A DNA stretch of 36,516 nucleotides from UBA2239 sp050177075. GTDB taxonomy: Bacteria > Pseudomonadota > Gammaproteobacteria > Burkholderiales > UBA9220. Shown one piece after another: positions 18,117 to 27,726 of the stretch; position 1 is the first letter of the stretch, and each line of letters starts with the position of its first letter. A program made the position numbers and the translations under genes. Where the stretch lies: the NCBI GenBank assembly GCA_050177075.1, contig JBFXHL010000017.1:1-36516 (forward strand), in the 5' to 3' direction. The notes below the pieces were generated by a model. The model ran no database searches and had not been told where the DNA came from. It was given only the letters and a program-made list of their open reading frames with translations.

Positions 18117-19141
18117 GGCAGCAGCGGAATCTGCTGCAGACCTGCGTTCTCCGGCAAGCCGAAGAGAATGTTCATGTTCTGCACCGCCTGGCCCGCGGCG
18201 CCCTTGACCAGGTTGTCGATCACCGACAACACCACCACGGTGTCACCGCCCTGGGGCCGATGGACGGCGATGCGGCAATGGTTGGCGCTGCGCACGGAGC
18301 GGGTTTCCGGATGGGCGCCCGCCGGCAGCACGTCGACGAAATACTCGCCCTGGTAACGCTCCTCGAACAGCGCTTGCAGATCCACGTCCTTGGTCAGGCG
18401 ACCGTAGAGGGTGGCGTGGATGCCACGAATCAGGGGGGTGAGATGGGGCACGAAGGTCAGGTTCACTTCTTTGCCCGCCATCCGCGCCAGGCCTTGCTTG
18501 ATTTCCGGCAAATGGCGGTGGCCCGGAACGGCGTAGGCCTTGAAGTTGTCGCTGGCCTCGGCGAACAGGGTATGCACCTCCGCCTTGCGTCCCGCGCCGG
18601 AGACGCCGGACTTGCAGTCGGCCACCAGAAAGGCGGTATCCACCACCCCCGCTTCGATCAGCGGCAGGAAACCCAATTGCGCTGCCGTCGGATAGCAGCC
18701 CGGGTTGGCGATGAGGCGTGCGCCTTTCACCTGGTCGCGATTGATTTCCGGCAGGCCGTACACCGCCTCACCGATGAGGTCGGGGCAGGCGTGCTGCATG
18801 CCGTACCATTTCTCCCACAGGGCCACGTCCTTGATGCGGAAATCCGCCGCCAGGTCGATGACCTTGACGCCGGCATCGAGCAATTCGCGAGTCTGCTGCA
18901 TGGCCACGCCGTTGGGGGTGGCGAAGAACACCACGTCGCAGTCGCCCAGGGGAGCATCCTGGGGGTCGGAAAATTTGAGGCTCACTCGCCCGCGCAGGTT
19001 GGGAAACATGTCCGCCACCGCCATGCCCGCTTCCTTGCGGGAAGTGATGGCCGTGAGTTCAACTTCGGAATGCTGGGCCAACAGCCGCAGCAACTCGACA
19101 CCCGTATACCCCGTACCGCCGACGATGCCTGCCTTGATCAT
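18113..19141 (-). CDS. argC: N-acetyl-gamma-glutamyl-phosphate reductase
   Basis: A 342-residue NADPH-dependent enzyme of arginine synthesis. The nucleotide-binding motif GIVGGTGYTGVELLRLL is at the N-terminus, the catalytic cysteine is in NPGCYPTA, and the conserved His is in VPGHRHLPEI. It follows the rplM-rpsI terminator, so it likely has its own promoter. It overlaps the next gene by four bases. Confidence 0.95.
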   Translation of the reverse strand: MIKAGIVGGTGYTGVELLRLLAQHSEVELTAITSRKEAGMAVADMFPNLRGRVSLKFSDPQDAPLGDCDVVFFATPNGVAMQQTRELLDAGVKVIDLAADFRIKDVALWEKWYGMQHACPDLIGEAVYGLPEINRDQVKGARLIANPGCYPTAAQLGFLPLIEAGVVDTAFLVADCKSGVSGAGRKAEVHTLFAEASDNFKAYAVPGHRHLPEIKQGLARMAGKEVNLTFVPHLTPLIRGIHATLYGRLTKDVDLQALFEERYQGEYFVDVLPAGAHPETRSVRSANHCRIAVHRPQGGDTVVVLSVIDNLVKGAAGQAVQNMNILFGLPENAGLQQIPLLP

Positions 19142-19211
19142 GAAATCCCTTGCTCTGTCTATGGTTTAAGTCGGACTGGGAATGATAAAACAGCCCCCAC
19201 CGCTAGGCAAT

Positions 19212-19237
19212 AAAAAAGCCGCCCGAGGGCGGCTTTT
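19212..19237 (-). terminator. Terminator of rplM-rpsI
   Basis: Stem GCCGCC/GGCGGC with loop CGAG, flanked by six A and four T residues on the plus strand. Read on the minus strand it ends in a T-run, 22 bases after the rpsI stop. Confidence 0.88.
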
Positions 19238-19258
19238 CCATGCTGCGTCGCGTCGCGA

Positions 19259-19651
19259 TTAACGCTTGGAGAACTGCTTGCGGCGACGGGCTTTGCGCAG
19301 ACCGACTTTCTTCCGCTCCACTTCGCGGGCGTCGCGGGTAACGAAGCCGGCGTTGGACAAGGCGCTCTTCAGGGAGGCGTCGTAATCGATCAGGGCGCGG
19401 GTGATGCCGTGGCGCACCGCGCCGGCCTGGCCGGTTTCGCCGCCGCCGACCACGTTGACCTTGATGTCGAAAGCGTTGAGGTTGTTGGTCAGCTCCAGGG
19501 GCTGGCGCAGAATCATGCGGCTGGTCTCGCGGGAGAAATACTCGTCAACGGGCTTGTCGTTGACGATGATCTTGCCGGAGCCTTGCTTGATGAACACGCG
19601 AGCCACCGAGCTCTTGCGGCGGCCGGTACCGTAGTTGTAGTTACCGATCAT
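19259..19651 (-). CDS. rpsI: 30S ribosomal protein S9
   Basis: A 130-residue ribosomal protein: NYGTGRRKSSVARVF at the N-terminus, GGGETGQAGAVRHGI in the middle, and the basic C-terminal tail KARRRKQFSKR whose end reaches the ribosomal P site. It lies nine bases after rplM in the usual rplM-rpsI operon. Confidence 0.97.
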   Translation of the reverse strand: MIGNYNYGTGRRKSSVARVFIKQGSGKIIVNDKPVDEYFSRETSRMILRQPLELTNNLNAFDIKVNVVGGGETGQAGAVRHGITRALIDYDASLKSALSNAGFVTRDAREVERKKVGLRKARRRKQFSKR

Positions 19652-19660
19652 GACGATTCC

Positions 19661-20089
19661 TTAGATGTCCAGTTGTTTCGGCTGCTGGGCGACGTGGCGA
19701 TGGGTCGGACCACGGTACACCTTCAGCTTGCGGAACATGGCATAGCCCAGGGGACCTTTCGGCAGCATGCCTTTCACGGCCTTTTCCAGCACGCGCTCGG
19801 GGTGACGCTGCTGCAGCTTGGTGAAGTTGGTGCTGTAGATACCGCCGGGGTAGCCGGAGTGGCGGTGATACATCTTGTCCTGGGCCTTGTTGCCGGTCAC
19901 GCGCAGCTTGTCGGCGTTCACCACGACGATGAAGTCGCCGGTGTCCACGTGAGGGGTGTATTCGGGCTTGTGCTTGCCACGCAGGCGGTGCGCGATTTCC
20001 GCCGCCAAACGGCCCAACACTTTGTCAGCGGCGTCGACGACGAACCACTCACGCTTCACTTCATGCGGTTTCGCGGAAAAGGTTTTCAT
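19661..20089 (-). CDS. rplM: 50S ribosomal protein L13
   Basis: A 142-residue ribosomal protein with the family motifs WFVVDAADKVLGRLA near residue 16 and GMLPKGPLG near 110. It is the first gene of the rplM-rpsI operon. Its leader contains a strong sigma-70 promoter. In E. coli L13 represses its own operon through the mRNA leader; no obvious leader structure is visible here. Confidence 0.97.
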   Translation of the reverse strand: MKTFSAKPHEVKREWFVVDAADKVLGRLAAEIAHRLRGKHKPEYTPHVDTGDFIVVVNADKLRVTGNKAQDKMYHRHSGYPGGIYSTNFTKLQQRHPERVLEKAVKGMLPKGPLGYAMFRKLKVYRGPTHRHVAQQPKQLDI

Positions 20090-20127
20090 TGCGGAAATCC
20101 CACTAATCTTTTTGAAGAAAGGCGCGA

Positions 20128-20157
20128 ATTCTATTCCATGAAAACCGCCCCTGTCAA
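20128..20157 (-). promoter_or_regulatory. rplM-rpsI promoter
   Basis: On the minus strand, a perfect TTGACA (20152-20157) and TAGAAT (20128-20133) are 18 bases apart, about 40 bases before the rplM start. The surrounding A/T-rich patch stands out in this GC-rich genome. Confidence 0.82.
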
Positions 20158-20208
20158 ATCCAGTTTCTTTTCAAGCCATTCTTTTTTTATCGCCCCGCGC
20201 CGAAAGCG

Positions 20209-21438
20209 TTAGCCGGCCTGCGGCGCAACCTCCTCGCGCCAGGCGGACAAGGCGGCCAGGCGGGCCTCGTGAACCCGCTCCCTGATCGTCGCCGGGTCCC
20301 GGCAAGCCCTGGCCACCGCCCCCGCGTCCACGCCGAGCGCGGCAGCCTGGGCGGCGCGAAAGAAACCCGCCTGGGGATAAGGGCGCTCCCGGTAGCCCTC
20401 CCTCCCCTGGAAATCGCACTCGCACACCGCCAGCAGCTCCAGGAAGCGCTCCGGGCGGCGAAAGGCGTCGGCCTCGGCGAGAATTTTCAGCACGGTGGCG
20501 GCACGCAGCTCGAAAGCGCGATGGATGTCGCCGTGGTAGCGGGCAGCAAGCACGGCCAGGTCGCGGCACTCGGCCGGGACCCGCAGCCGTTCGCACAGGG
20601 GGCCCAGCAACTCCACGCCGCGGGCCTCATGGCCGTGATGGCGCGGCCATTCTTCGGCCGGGGTGGCGCCCTTGCCGAGGTCATGCCCCAGGGCGGCGAA
20701 GCGCACCGCGAGGGAAGCCGCCTTCTCCGCCGCCCGGTCCACCACCATCATCACGTGCGCGCCCGTATCCACTTCGGGGTGATGGAGCGGCGGCTGGGGC
20801 ACGCCGAACAGGCGGTCCACCTCGGGCAGGATTTTCGCCAGGGCGCCGCATGCCCGCAGCGCCTCGAACATCCGCGACGGCTTCGACTCCATCAAGCCGC
20901 GGGACAACTCCTGCCATACCCGTTCCGGCACCAGGGCGTCCACCTCGCCGTTGACCACCATCTCGCCCATCAGGGCCAGGGTTTCCTCCGCGATGCGGAA
21001 ACCGAAGCGGGCCGCGAAGCGGGCCACCCGCAGGATGCGCACCGGGTCCTCGACGAAAGCCGGACTGACGTGGCGCAGCACCCCCGCCCTCAGGTCGGCT
21101 TCGCCGTTATAGGGGTCGATGAGGGCCCCGGTCTCATCCCGGGCCATGGCGTTGATGGTGAGATCGCGGCGGGCCAGGTCCTCTTCCAGGGTCACCTCGG
21201 GGGAGGCATAGACCTGGAAACCCTTGTACCCCTTCCCCGCCTTGCGCTCGGTGCGGGCCAGGGCATATTCCTCATGGCTGCGGGGATGGAGAAACACCGG
21301 AAAGTCCTTGCCCACCGGCCGAAAGCCTCGGGCGACCATGTCCTGGGGGGTGGCGCCGACCACGACGTAGTCCCGGTCCTGGACCGGCAACCCCAGCAGT
21401 TCGTCGCGCACCGCGCCGCCTACCGTGTAGATACGCAT
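20209..21438 (-). CDS. cca: Multifunctional CCA-adding tRNA nucleotidyltransferase
   Basis: A 409-residue protein. The N-terminal nucleotidyltransferase domain has VGGAVRDELLG at residues 6-16 and the metal-binding pattern DRDYVVVG, then RRDLTINAMA. A C-terminal HD domain contains ALGHDLGKG, the phosphohydrolase motif of the longer bacterial form that also has 2',3'-cyclic phosphodiesterase and phosphatase activity. It adds or repairs the 3' CCA of tRNA. It begins six bases after the NDUFA9-like gene, so the two are probably co-transcribed. Confidence 0.94.
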   Translation of the reverse strand: MRIYTVGGAVRDELLGLPVQDRDYVVVGATPQDMVARGFRPVGKDFPVFLHPRSHEEYALARTERKAGKGYKGFQVYASPEVTLEEDLARRDLTINAMARDETGALIDPYNGEADLRAGVLRHVSPAFVEDPVRILRVARFAARFGFRIAEETLALMGEMVVNGEVDALVPERVWQELSRGLMESKPSRMFEALRACGALAKILPEVDRLFGVPQPPLHHPEVDTGAHVMMVVDRAAEKAASLAVRFAALGHDLGKGATPAEEWPRHHGHEARGVELLGPLCERLRVPAECRDLAVLAARYHGDIHRAFELRAATVLKILAEADAFRRPERFLELLAVCECDFQGREGYRERPYPQAGFFRAAQAAALGVDAGAVARACRDPATIRERVHEARLAALSAWREEVAPQAG

Positions 21439-21444
21439 AGGACG

Positions 21445-22350
21445 TCAGGACCGCCCGATATAGGCGGGGGCGACCGCCTCCAGGGCGACGGGCCGAATCC
21501 GGAACACCGCCGGGAAGGGACAATCGCAGACGCTGTCCACCTGCATCGAGTAGTAATTGTCCCGGGTCAGCATCTTGACGGGGGACAGTTCCATCAAGCG
21601 GGCCTGCCAATAGGACAGCCGATTCCCCAGCCCCAGGATCACCGGGCAGACCCCATTCAAGGCGGCCACGTAGCTTACCAGTTGCCTCAGGCTGTAAGCC
21701 TTGGGACCACAGAGGTCATAGCGCTTGCCAAAGGTGCTCGCCTCGCCGAGGCTGGCGACGAAGGCCTGGGCCACGTCCTCCACGTACACCGGTTGGAACC
21801 TGGCCTCGGGACAGGCCAAGGGGATAATCGGCGCCAGGCGGACGAGGGGGGAAAACAGGTTGAGAAAAGAGTCCCCCGGGCCGAAGATCACCGACGGCCG
21901 GAACACCGTCACCTTCAGCCCGTGATCGGCCGCCCGCAGCACGCTGCCCTCCCCCTCCCCCTTGCTGCGCAAGTAGCGGCTGGGGCCGTGCTCGTGGGCC
22001 TGCAGGGCGCTCATGTGGAGCAGGCGCGGCACCCCGACATCGAGGCACGCCCGGGCCACCGTCACCGGCAAGTCGGCATGAATGCGTTTGAAATCCCCGC
22101 GCCGTTTTTCGTGCAGGATGCCGATCAGATTGATCACGGCATCCATGCCGGCGAATTGGTGGCGCAAGACCTTCTCGTCGCAGACATCGGCCTCCACCAC
22201 CTCGACCTCCGGCAACAGCCAGAGGTGGCGGCTCTTTTCCCGGCTGCGCGCCAGCACCCGGACGCGATAGCCGGCCGCCGCCAGCTTCGCCACCACGTGC
22301 CGACCGACAAAACCCGTGCCACCGAGCACACATACCGTTTGAATAATCAT
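21445..22350 (-). CDS. NDUFA9-like NAD(P)-binding short-chain reductase
   Basis: A 301-residue atypical short-chain dehydrogenase. The N-terminal Rossmann motif is VCVLGGTGFVGRHVV, followed by ADVCDEKVL and NLIGIL. It matches the complex I NDUFA9-like family, whose bacterial members are not complex I subunits as a rule. The catalytic Tyr-x3-Lys appears as YLRSKGEGE. Substrate unknown. It lies just upstream of cca with a six-base gap; this pairing is common in betaproteobacteria. Confidence 0.85.
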   Translation of the reverse strand: MIIQTVCVLGGTGFVGRHVVAKLAAAGYRVRVLARSREKSRHLWLLPEVEVVEADVCDEKVLRHQFAGMDAVINLIGILHEKRRGDFKRIHADLPVTVARACLDVGVPRLLHMSALQAHEHGPSRYLRSKGEGEGSVLRAADHGLKVTVFRPSVIFGPGDSFLNLFSPLVRLAPIIPLACPEARFQPVYVEDVAQAFVASLGEASTFGKRYDLCGPKAYSLRQLVSYVAALNGVCPVILGLGNRLSYWQARLMELSPVKMLTRDNYYSMQVDSVCDCPFPAVFRIRPVALEAVAPAYIGRS

Positions 22351-22495
22351 GCTTGGCCTTGACCGGAAATCAGGTTAACCCGCTGAAATAGGCTCTAAAA
22401 CCCGCCCTACCGAAACCGAAAACGCCGGCCGTCTGAACAATCATTCAGAACCCGACAAATTGGTAAGGCGTACGCACCCCAGTATAGCGGAAGCG

Positions 22496-24418
22496 CTAGT
22501 CCTTGGCGTCGCCGTCCCGCCAGCCATCACCACCGCCGACGATGCCAAGACGCGCCTTCACCGAGATGAGGCCACGGCCGAGGATGGCGGAATAATAGGC
22601 GGCGTTGCTCATCACCTTTTGCACGTAGTCGCGGGTTTCGTTGAAGGGAATGGATTCGGCGTAAATCGCCCCCTCCATCGGCTGCGGATCGCGCCAGCGC
22701 CGCGCCCGGCCCGGCCCGGCGTTGTAGGCGGCGGTGGCCAGCACCGGATGGCCGTCCAATTCGTCCAACACATGGCGCAGGTAATACGTCCCGAAGGCCA
22801 GATTGGTGTCCAGCTCGTTGACCGCCGACTGGCGGAAATCCCGGATTCCCAGTTTTTTCGCCACCCAGCGGGCGGTGGAGGGCATCAGCTGCATCAACCC
22901 GCTGGCCCCCACCGAGGAACGGGCGATCTGGACGAAGCGGCTCTCCTGGCGGATGAGCCCGTACACCCAGGCGTCGTCCAGGCCGGTCTGGCGCGTATAG
23001 CGGCTCATCACATCGTAGTGGGGAGTGGGGAAACGCAAGGTGAAATCGTGCAGCTGCACGGTCTTGTTGGCCGTATTGATGGAACGGTCGAGCCACTCCT
23101 CCCGCCGCGCCACCTCCGCCGCCGCCAGCAACTGGCGGTCGTTGAAATTCCGCGTGCCCCACAGCCACTCCCGGGTCGCCTCGGTGCGCAAACCGAGCCG
23201 GTAAAGGGCCAAGGCGCGCTGGATGGCGGGCAGTTTCCGCACCGCGGCGATCTCCTCCCCGCCGGGTTTGTAGGCGATGGACGGAGCGCCGACGACCGCG
23301 CCCAACTCCTCTTCGGTCAGCTGGCCGTAAAAAAGGTGTTCCCCCGACAAGGGGGCGAATATCGCGTTCGCCGCCGCCGTCTTGCCTTGGGCCTTCAGGG
23401 CGCGCCCTTTCCAGTAGCGCCATGCCGGCTGCTGGCGCCCGGCGTCGGACATGGCATTGATGGCGGCGAGCACCTCGTTCCAATTCTTGACCCTGAGCGC
23501 CAGACGGGCTTTCCACTCCAGCTGGGCATCGCTCAGCTTGCCCGCCTTGGCAAACCACCCCAGCGCATCGGGGTAGAGACGGCGCGCCGCCTGGAAAGCC
23601 ATCTGCCCCCACAGGTACTCCTGTTCGGACTGGCTGAAATGCCCCTGCACTTCCTGCCACTGGGACTTGGCCAGGTCGGGCTGACTGCGGGCGAGGCGGT
23701 AGAGGGCGAAAATGGTCAACTCCCGCCCGCCCCGGCTTCTCAAGTCCACGGGCAGGCGATCGAGGAAACGCTGGGGATTCTCCGCGGCCAGCCCCAGCTG
23801 GTCCAGCCACGGCCCCTGCTGATTGGCCGGCAGGCGTTCCGCCGCGCCGCGGGCCGTTGCCGTATTGCCCTGCTCCAGCGCCAGGCGCACGCGGGCCCAC
23901 ACTTCTTCGCCGCTCAGCTTGCCGGCGTCGGCCATGGCGTCGAACACCGGTCCGCAGCTCTTGGGAAGGGAATCGCCGGTCAGCCAGACTGTGCGCGCAT
24001 CCTCCCACGCCGTACCGTCCCTGCGGGCCAGGCGGGCCTGCAGGTTGTAGCAAACCAGTTCGGGATCGGCATTGACGAGGAGGGGGTATTCGGCCGCGAA
24101 GAGCGGCCAGTTCTGCTTCTTGCCCAAGCGCCGCAGCCACTCGGCGCGCACCCGGTCGGAAATCGGGCTGTCGGCGTAGCTGTTGATGAAGCCGCGGATT
24201 TCGGACTCGCTGGCATCGTCGAGACGCATCAGCAAATCCCAGGACGCCACATAGGGGCCGAGCACCGTGCCCTGCAGGCGCTGGGCGTAGGCCGCCACCC
24301 GCGGACCGTCACCGGCGCGGTAAGCGTCGCGAGCGGCGAGAAAATCCTCGTCCTCGCCCGCCCAAACGCCGCTGCCCGCAAGGAGCAACAAGACGCCGAT
24401 CAGTAAAATTCCGCGCAT
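22496..24418 (-). CDS. slt: Soluble lytic murein transglycosylase
   Basis: A 640-residue periplasmic enzyme. A signal peptide (residues 1-20, ending VWA) is followed by a long helical superhelix domain. The C-terminal SLT catalytic domain has the catalytic Glu in LIRQESRF, then GASGLMQLMPSTARW and the AYNAGPGRARRW motif. It cleaves peptidoglycan glycan strands with formation of 1,6-anhydromuramic ends. It is divergent from the aldehyde dehydrogenase gene and separated from the next minus-strand gene by 145 bases holding a small TCTGAA/TTCAGA dyad (22432-22449). Confidence 0.93.
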   Translation of the reverse strand: MRGILLIGVLLLLAGSGVWAGEDEDFLAARDAYRAGDGPRVAAYAQRLQGTVLGPYVASWDLLMRLDDASESEIRGFINSYADSPISDRVRAEWLRRLGKKQNWPLFAAEYPLLVNADPELVCYNLQARLARRDGTAWEDARTVWLTGDSLPKSCGPVFDAMADAGKLSGEEVWARVRLALEQGNTATARGAAERLPANQQGPWLDQLGLAAENPQRFLDRLPVDLRSRGGRELTIFALYRLARSQPDLAKSQWQEVQGHFSQSEQEYLWGQMAFQAARRLYPDALGWFAKAGKLSDAQLEWKARLALRVKNWNEVLAAINAMSDAGRQQPAWRYWKGRALKAQGKTAAANAIFAPLSGEHLFYGQLTEEELGAVVGAPSIAYKPGGEEIAAVRKLPAIQRALALYRLGLRTEATREWLWGTRNFNDRQLLAAAEVARREEWLDRSINTANKTVQLHDFTLRFPTPHYDVMSRYTRQTGLDDAWVYGLIRQESRFVQIARSSVGASGLMQLMPSTARWVAKKLGIRDFRQSAVNELDTNLAFGTYYLRHVLDELDGHPVLATAAYNAGPGRARRWRDPQPMEGAIYAESIPFNETRDYVQKVMSNAAYYSAILGRGLISVKARLGIVGGGDGWRDGDAKD

Positions 24419-24513
24419 AACCTGCTATAGTGAAAACCGCTTTCACAATCCAGGCGAAGCCTTATCCCGTCAGCCCTGCCGGGTTCTCCGCCTACGCCGC
24501 TAGGATAGCACGG

Positions 24514-25878
24514 ATGCCTCATGCCAGCGTAAATCCCGCCGACGGGCGGCTTATCGCCAGCTACCCGGACTGGGACAGCGGCGCCCTCAACAACGCCCTC
24601 GAATTGGCCCACGTGGCGTGGCGCACCTGGCGTTTCACCAGCTTCGACCACCGTGCCGAATTGATGCACGAGGCCTGCCTCCATTTGCGCGCCAATCTGG
24701 AAGCCCACGCCACCCTCATCAGCGAGGAAATGGGAAAACCCCTGCGGGAAGCCCGTGCCGAAGTGGAGAAATGCGCCCTGACCTGCGAATACTATGCCCT
24801 GTGGGCGCGGCATTTCCTCCAGGACGAACCGGTGGAGTCCGACGCCGGGCGCAGTTACGTGACCTACCAGCCCCTCGGCACGCTGCTGGCGGTCATGCCC
24901 TGGAATTTCCCTTACTGGCAGGTGTTCCGCGCCGCCGTCCCGGCCCTCATGGCTGGAAACGCGGTGGCCCTCAAGCATGCCTCCAATGTTCCCCGCATCG
25001 CCCTTGCCTTGGAAAAACTGTTTCGCGACAGCGGTTTCCCGGAGGGAATATTCACCACCCTGATGATCGGCGCCGGGCAGGTGGCCGAGGCCATCGCCAG
25101 TCCCTTCGTCCATGCCGTCACCCTGACCGGTTCGGAAAACGCCGGCCGCAGAGTGGCTGAAACGGCCGGTCGGCATTTGAAAAAATGCGTGCTGGAGTTG
25201 GGCGGCTCCGACCCCTTCATTGTCTTCGCCGATGCCGACCTGGAAGCCGCCGCCAACGCGGCCATTGCCTCCCGCTATCAGAACTGCGGCCAATCCTGCA
25301 TCGCCGCCAAGCGCCTCATCCTGGCGCCGGAAATCGCCGATCGCTTCGTTTCCCTCCTGGTCGCCAAGGCCGAGGAACTCAAGGTGGGCGACCCCCTGAG
25401 CGAGGATACCCAGATCGGCCCCATGGCGCGGACCGATTTGCGGGACGAATTGCACCGCCAAGTGATGGACTCCATCGACCAGGGGGCGCGGCCTCTCCTG
25501 GGCTGCCAGCCCTTGCCGGGGGAAGGCGCTTATTATCCGCCCTCCGTGCTGGACCGGGTCACCCCCGGCATGCGGGCGTACCGGGAGGAATTGTTCGGCC
25601 CGGTGATGGCCGTCATCCGGGCAGAGGACGAGGAGGACGCGCTGCGCATCGCCAACGACACCCCCTTCGGCTTGGGAGCCAGCCTGTGGAGCCAGGACAC
25701 CCGGCGGGCGGAAATGCTGTCCGCCGCCATCGAGGCGGGAGGCACCTTTATCAACGGCATGGTCAAGTCCGACCCCCGCCTGCCTTTCGGCGGCATCAAG
25801 GCCTCCGGGTTCGGGCGGGAGCTGTCCTATCACGGCATTCGCGAATTCGTGAATGCAAAGACCGTCTGGCTGCGCTGA
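24514..25878 (+). CDS. sad: Succinate-semialdehyde dehydrogenase (Sad/YneI type)
   Basis: A 454-residue aldehyde dehydrogenase. The NAD site region is MPWNFPYWQVFRAAVPALMAGN, the general base Glu is in LELGGSDP and the catalytic Cys is in CGQSCIAAKR. The short length and the NPADGRLIA start fit the Sad/YneI group, which oxidises succinate semialdehyde to succinate; a related aldehyde substrate is possible. I chose ATG 24514, with AGGA at good spacing and family-like N-terminus, over an in-frame ATG at 24430 which adds 28 residues unlike the family and overlaps a possible -10 box (TATAGT, 24426-24431). Confidence 0.85.
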   Translation: MPHASVNPADGRLIASYPDWDSGALNNALELAHVAWRTWRFTSFDHRAELMHEACLHLRANLEAHATLISEEMGKPLREARAEVEKCALTCEYYALWARHFLQDEPVESDAGRSYVTYQPLGTLLAVMPWNFPYWQVFRAAVPALMAGNAVALKHASNVPRIALALEKLFRDSGFPEGIFTTLMIGAGQVAEAIASPFVHAVTLTGSENAGRRVAETAGRHLKKCVLELGGSDPFIVFADADLEAAANAAIASRYQNCGQSCIAAKRLILAPEIADRFVSLLVAKAEELKVGDPLSEDTQIGPMARTDLRDELHRQVMDSIDQGARPLLGCQPLPGEGAYYPPSVLDRVTPGMRAYREELFGPVMAVIRAEDEEDALRIANDTPFGLGASLWSQDTRRAEMLSAAIEAGGTFINGMVKSDPRLPFGGIKASGFGRELSYHGIREFVNAKTVWLR

Positions 25879-25919
25879 GGCCCGGCCGACAAATTACTTT
25901 CAAAACGGCCTGTTATCAG

Positions 25920-25949
25920 TTGACCAAGCTGGATTTTCCCCAGTATAGT
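25920..25949 (+). promoter_or_regulatory. Promoter of the zapB-like/zapA genes
   Basis: TTGACC (25920-25925) and TATAGT (25944-25949) are 18 bases apart, each matching the consensus at five of six positions. The expected transcription start is near 25956, directly at the ATG of the next gene. Confidence 0.72.
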
Positions 25950-25956
25950 GTGCGCC

Positions 25957-26160
25957 ATGGATGCGGAACTCAAGACTCTGGAAGAGAAAATCGTGCAAAC
26001 CGTGCAGCTTTGCCAGCGGCTGCGGGCGGAGAATATCCACCTGCGCCAGGAACTGGCGACGGTGCGGGACGAGAACAAGCGCATGCACGACAAGATCGAC
26101 GCCGCCGCGTCCCGCCTGGAAACCCTGCTGCAGCACATTCCCGAGGTCGCTGAAGAATGA
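25957..26160 (+). CDS. Small ZapB-like coiled-coil protein
   Basis: A 67-residue protein that is almost wholly a coiled coil, with heptad-like leucines (LEEKIVQTVQLCQRLRAENI). It matches the small family often found directly upstream of zapA (TIGR02449, by memory) and resembles the cell-division factor ZapB. ATG 25957 lies about at the predicted transcription start, with no ribosome binding site upstream, so the mRNA may be leaderless. Its stop overlaps the zapA start (ATGA), so the pair is translationally coupled. A role in Z-ring or division control is inferred. Confidence 0.78.
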   Translation: MDAELKTLEEKIVQTVQLCQRLRAENIHLRQELATVRDENKRMHDKIDAAASRLETLLQHIPEVAEE

Positions 26161-26468
26161 ACTCCCCGGTCAAAGCCCTGGACGTCTCCATCATGGGGCG
26201 GGAATTCCGCGTCGCCTGCCCGGAGGAGGACGAGTCCGCCCTGCTGGAGTCGGCGGAGTTCCTCGACAAGCGCATGCGCGAAATCCGCGACACCGGCAAA
26301 GTGACCAGCGTCGAGCGCATCGCCATCATGGCGGCCCTCAACATCACCCACGAATTCCTCTCCACCCGCCTCGGCGGCTCCTTTGACGTGGGCGAGTTTC
26401 GGCGTAAAATTAAATCGCTGGAGTCGCAACTGGATCAAGCCCTGTCCGATCAGGACGACCTGTTTTAG
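26157..26468 (+). CDS. zapA: Cell division protein ZapA
   Basis: A 103-residue FtsZ-ring stabilising protein. The N-terminal globular part (VSIMGREFRVACPEEDESAL, then LDKRMREIRDTGKV) and the C-terminal coiled coil (KIKSLESQLDQALSDQ) are as in the family. It overlaps the ZapB-like gene by four bases. The 6S RNA gene begins a few bases after its stop, the conserved zapA-ssrS-fau arrangement. Confidence 0.92.
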   Translation: MNSPVKALDVSIMGREFRVACPEEDESALLESAEFLDKRMREIRDTGKVTSVERIAIMAALNITHEFLSTRLGGSFDVGEFRRKIKSLESQLDQALSDQDDLF

Positions 26469-26471
26469 TTT

Positions 26472-26646
26472 TCCCCTGCGGCGTTCGTTAAGGTCATATA
26501 TTCTTTGAACCTATGCTTGCGAGCATCGGTTGCCGCCATCAAGAGTGCTGTTGTGAGCGTCCCTCGCGGACGCACCTGATGCGCTCCGGTAGCGACCCCC
26601 TTGAACCCCGGTTCAAGATGCCGGCCTGACGGCGCAGGCGGGGGAC
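26472..26646 (+). ncRNA. ssrS: 6S RNA
   Basis: Position between zapA and fau is the standard site for 6S RNA, which binds the sigma-70 RNA polymerase holoenzyme and mimics an open promoter. The ends pair: CCCC and TGCGGCG at 26473-26483 against GGCGCAGGCGGGG near 26631-26644. The inner region contains complementary arms flanking a bubble, such as CTTGAACC near 26600 and the inner stem GAGCGTCC/GGACGCAC (26556-26575). Exact ends are estimated. No protein-coding frame of merit lies here. Confidence 0.85.
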
Positions 26647-26665
26647 CCCCACCCTCCACCCCGGA

Positions 26666-27264
26666 ATGAACAAGCGCGAACTGAGAACCCTTCTGCGGAA
26701 GCGGCGCAACGACCTTTCCCCGGCCCAGCGCCGGGAAGCGGCCCGCCGCCTGCGGCGGGTGGCTGGGCCGCTGTTGCTGCGCCACAAGCGCATCGGTTTC
26801 TACCTCGCCAACGACGGCGAGATGGACCTGCTCCACCTCCTCAACCAGGCCCTGTGGAACAAGCGCCAGTGCTTCCTGCCCGTGGTGCCCGAGCGAGGTC
26901 GGCGCAAGCTGTGGTTCACCCTTCTCACCGGTCAGGCGGCCGCCTGGGGCCATAACCGCTTTGGCATCCCCGAGCATTGGTCCCACCATTGGGCGCGCGC
27001 CTGGCAGCTGGACCTGTTGTTCATGCCCCTGGTGGGTTTCGACCCCCGGGGCAACCGCCTGGGCATGGGCGGCGGCTTCTACGATGCCAGCCTGGCCTAC
27101 CTGAGGAACCGCAGGGCCTGGCGAAAACCGGTGCTGGCGGGGGTAGCCTTCGAATGCCAGAAGGTGGACGCCCTCCCCGCCGACCCCTGGGACACCCCCC
27201 TCGACCTGGTGGTGACCGAATCCCGCTGCTACCGTTTCAAAAACCGTCAACCCGAGGATTGCCC

Positions 27265-27280
<16 letters not shown>
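26666..27280 (+). CDS. fau: 5-formyltetrahydrofolate cyclo-ligase
   Basis: A 204-residue enzyme converting 5-formyl-THF to 5,10-methenyl-THF with ATP. The N-terminal basic helix (KRELRTLLRKRRNDLS) and the family signature GFDPRGNRLGMGGGFYD are clear. It follows 6S RNA; in other bacteria fau (ygfA) is co-transcribed with 6S and processed. It overlaps the EVE-domain gene by 16 bases. Confidence 0.93.

Positions 27281-27722
<442 letters not shown>

Positions 27723-27726
<4 letters not shown>

Noticed and set aside
20269..22362. Plus-strand open frame over cca and the NDUFA9-like gene
   Set aside because: It is antisense to two genes with intact motifs and has no start context.
24430..24513. Upstream ATG for the aldehyde dehydrogenase
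   Set aside because: The added 28 residues do not fit the family N-terminus, and the start lies in a likely promoter.
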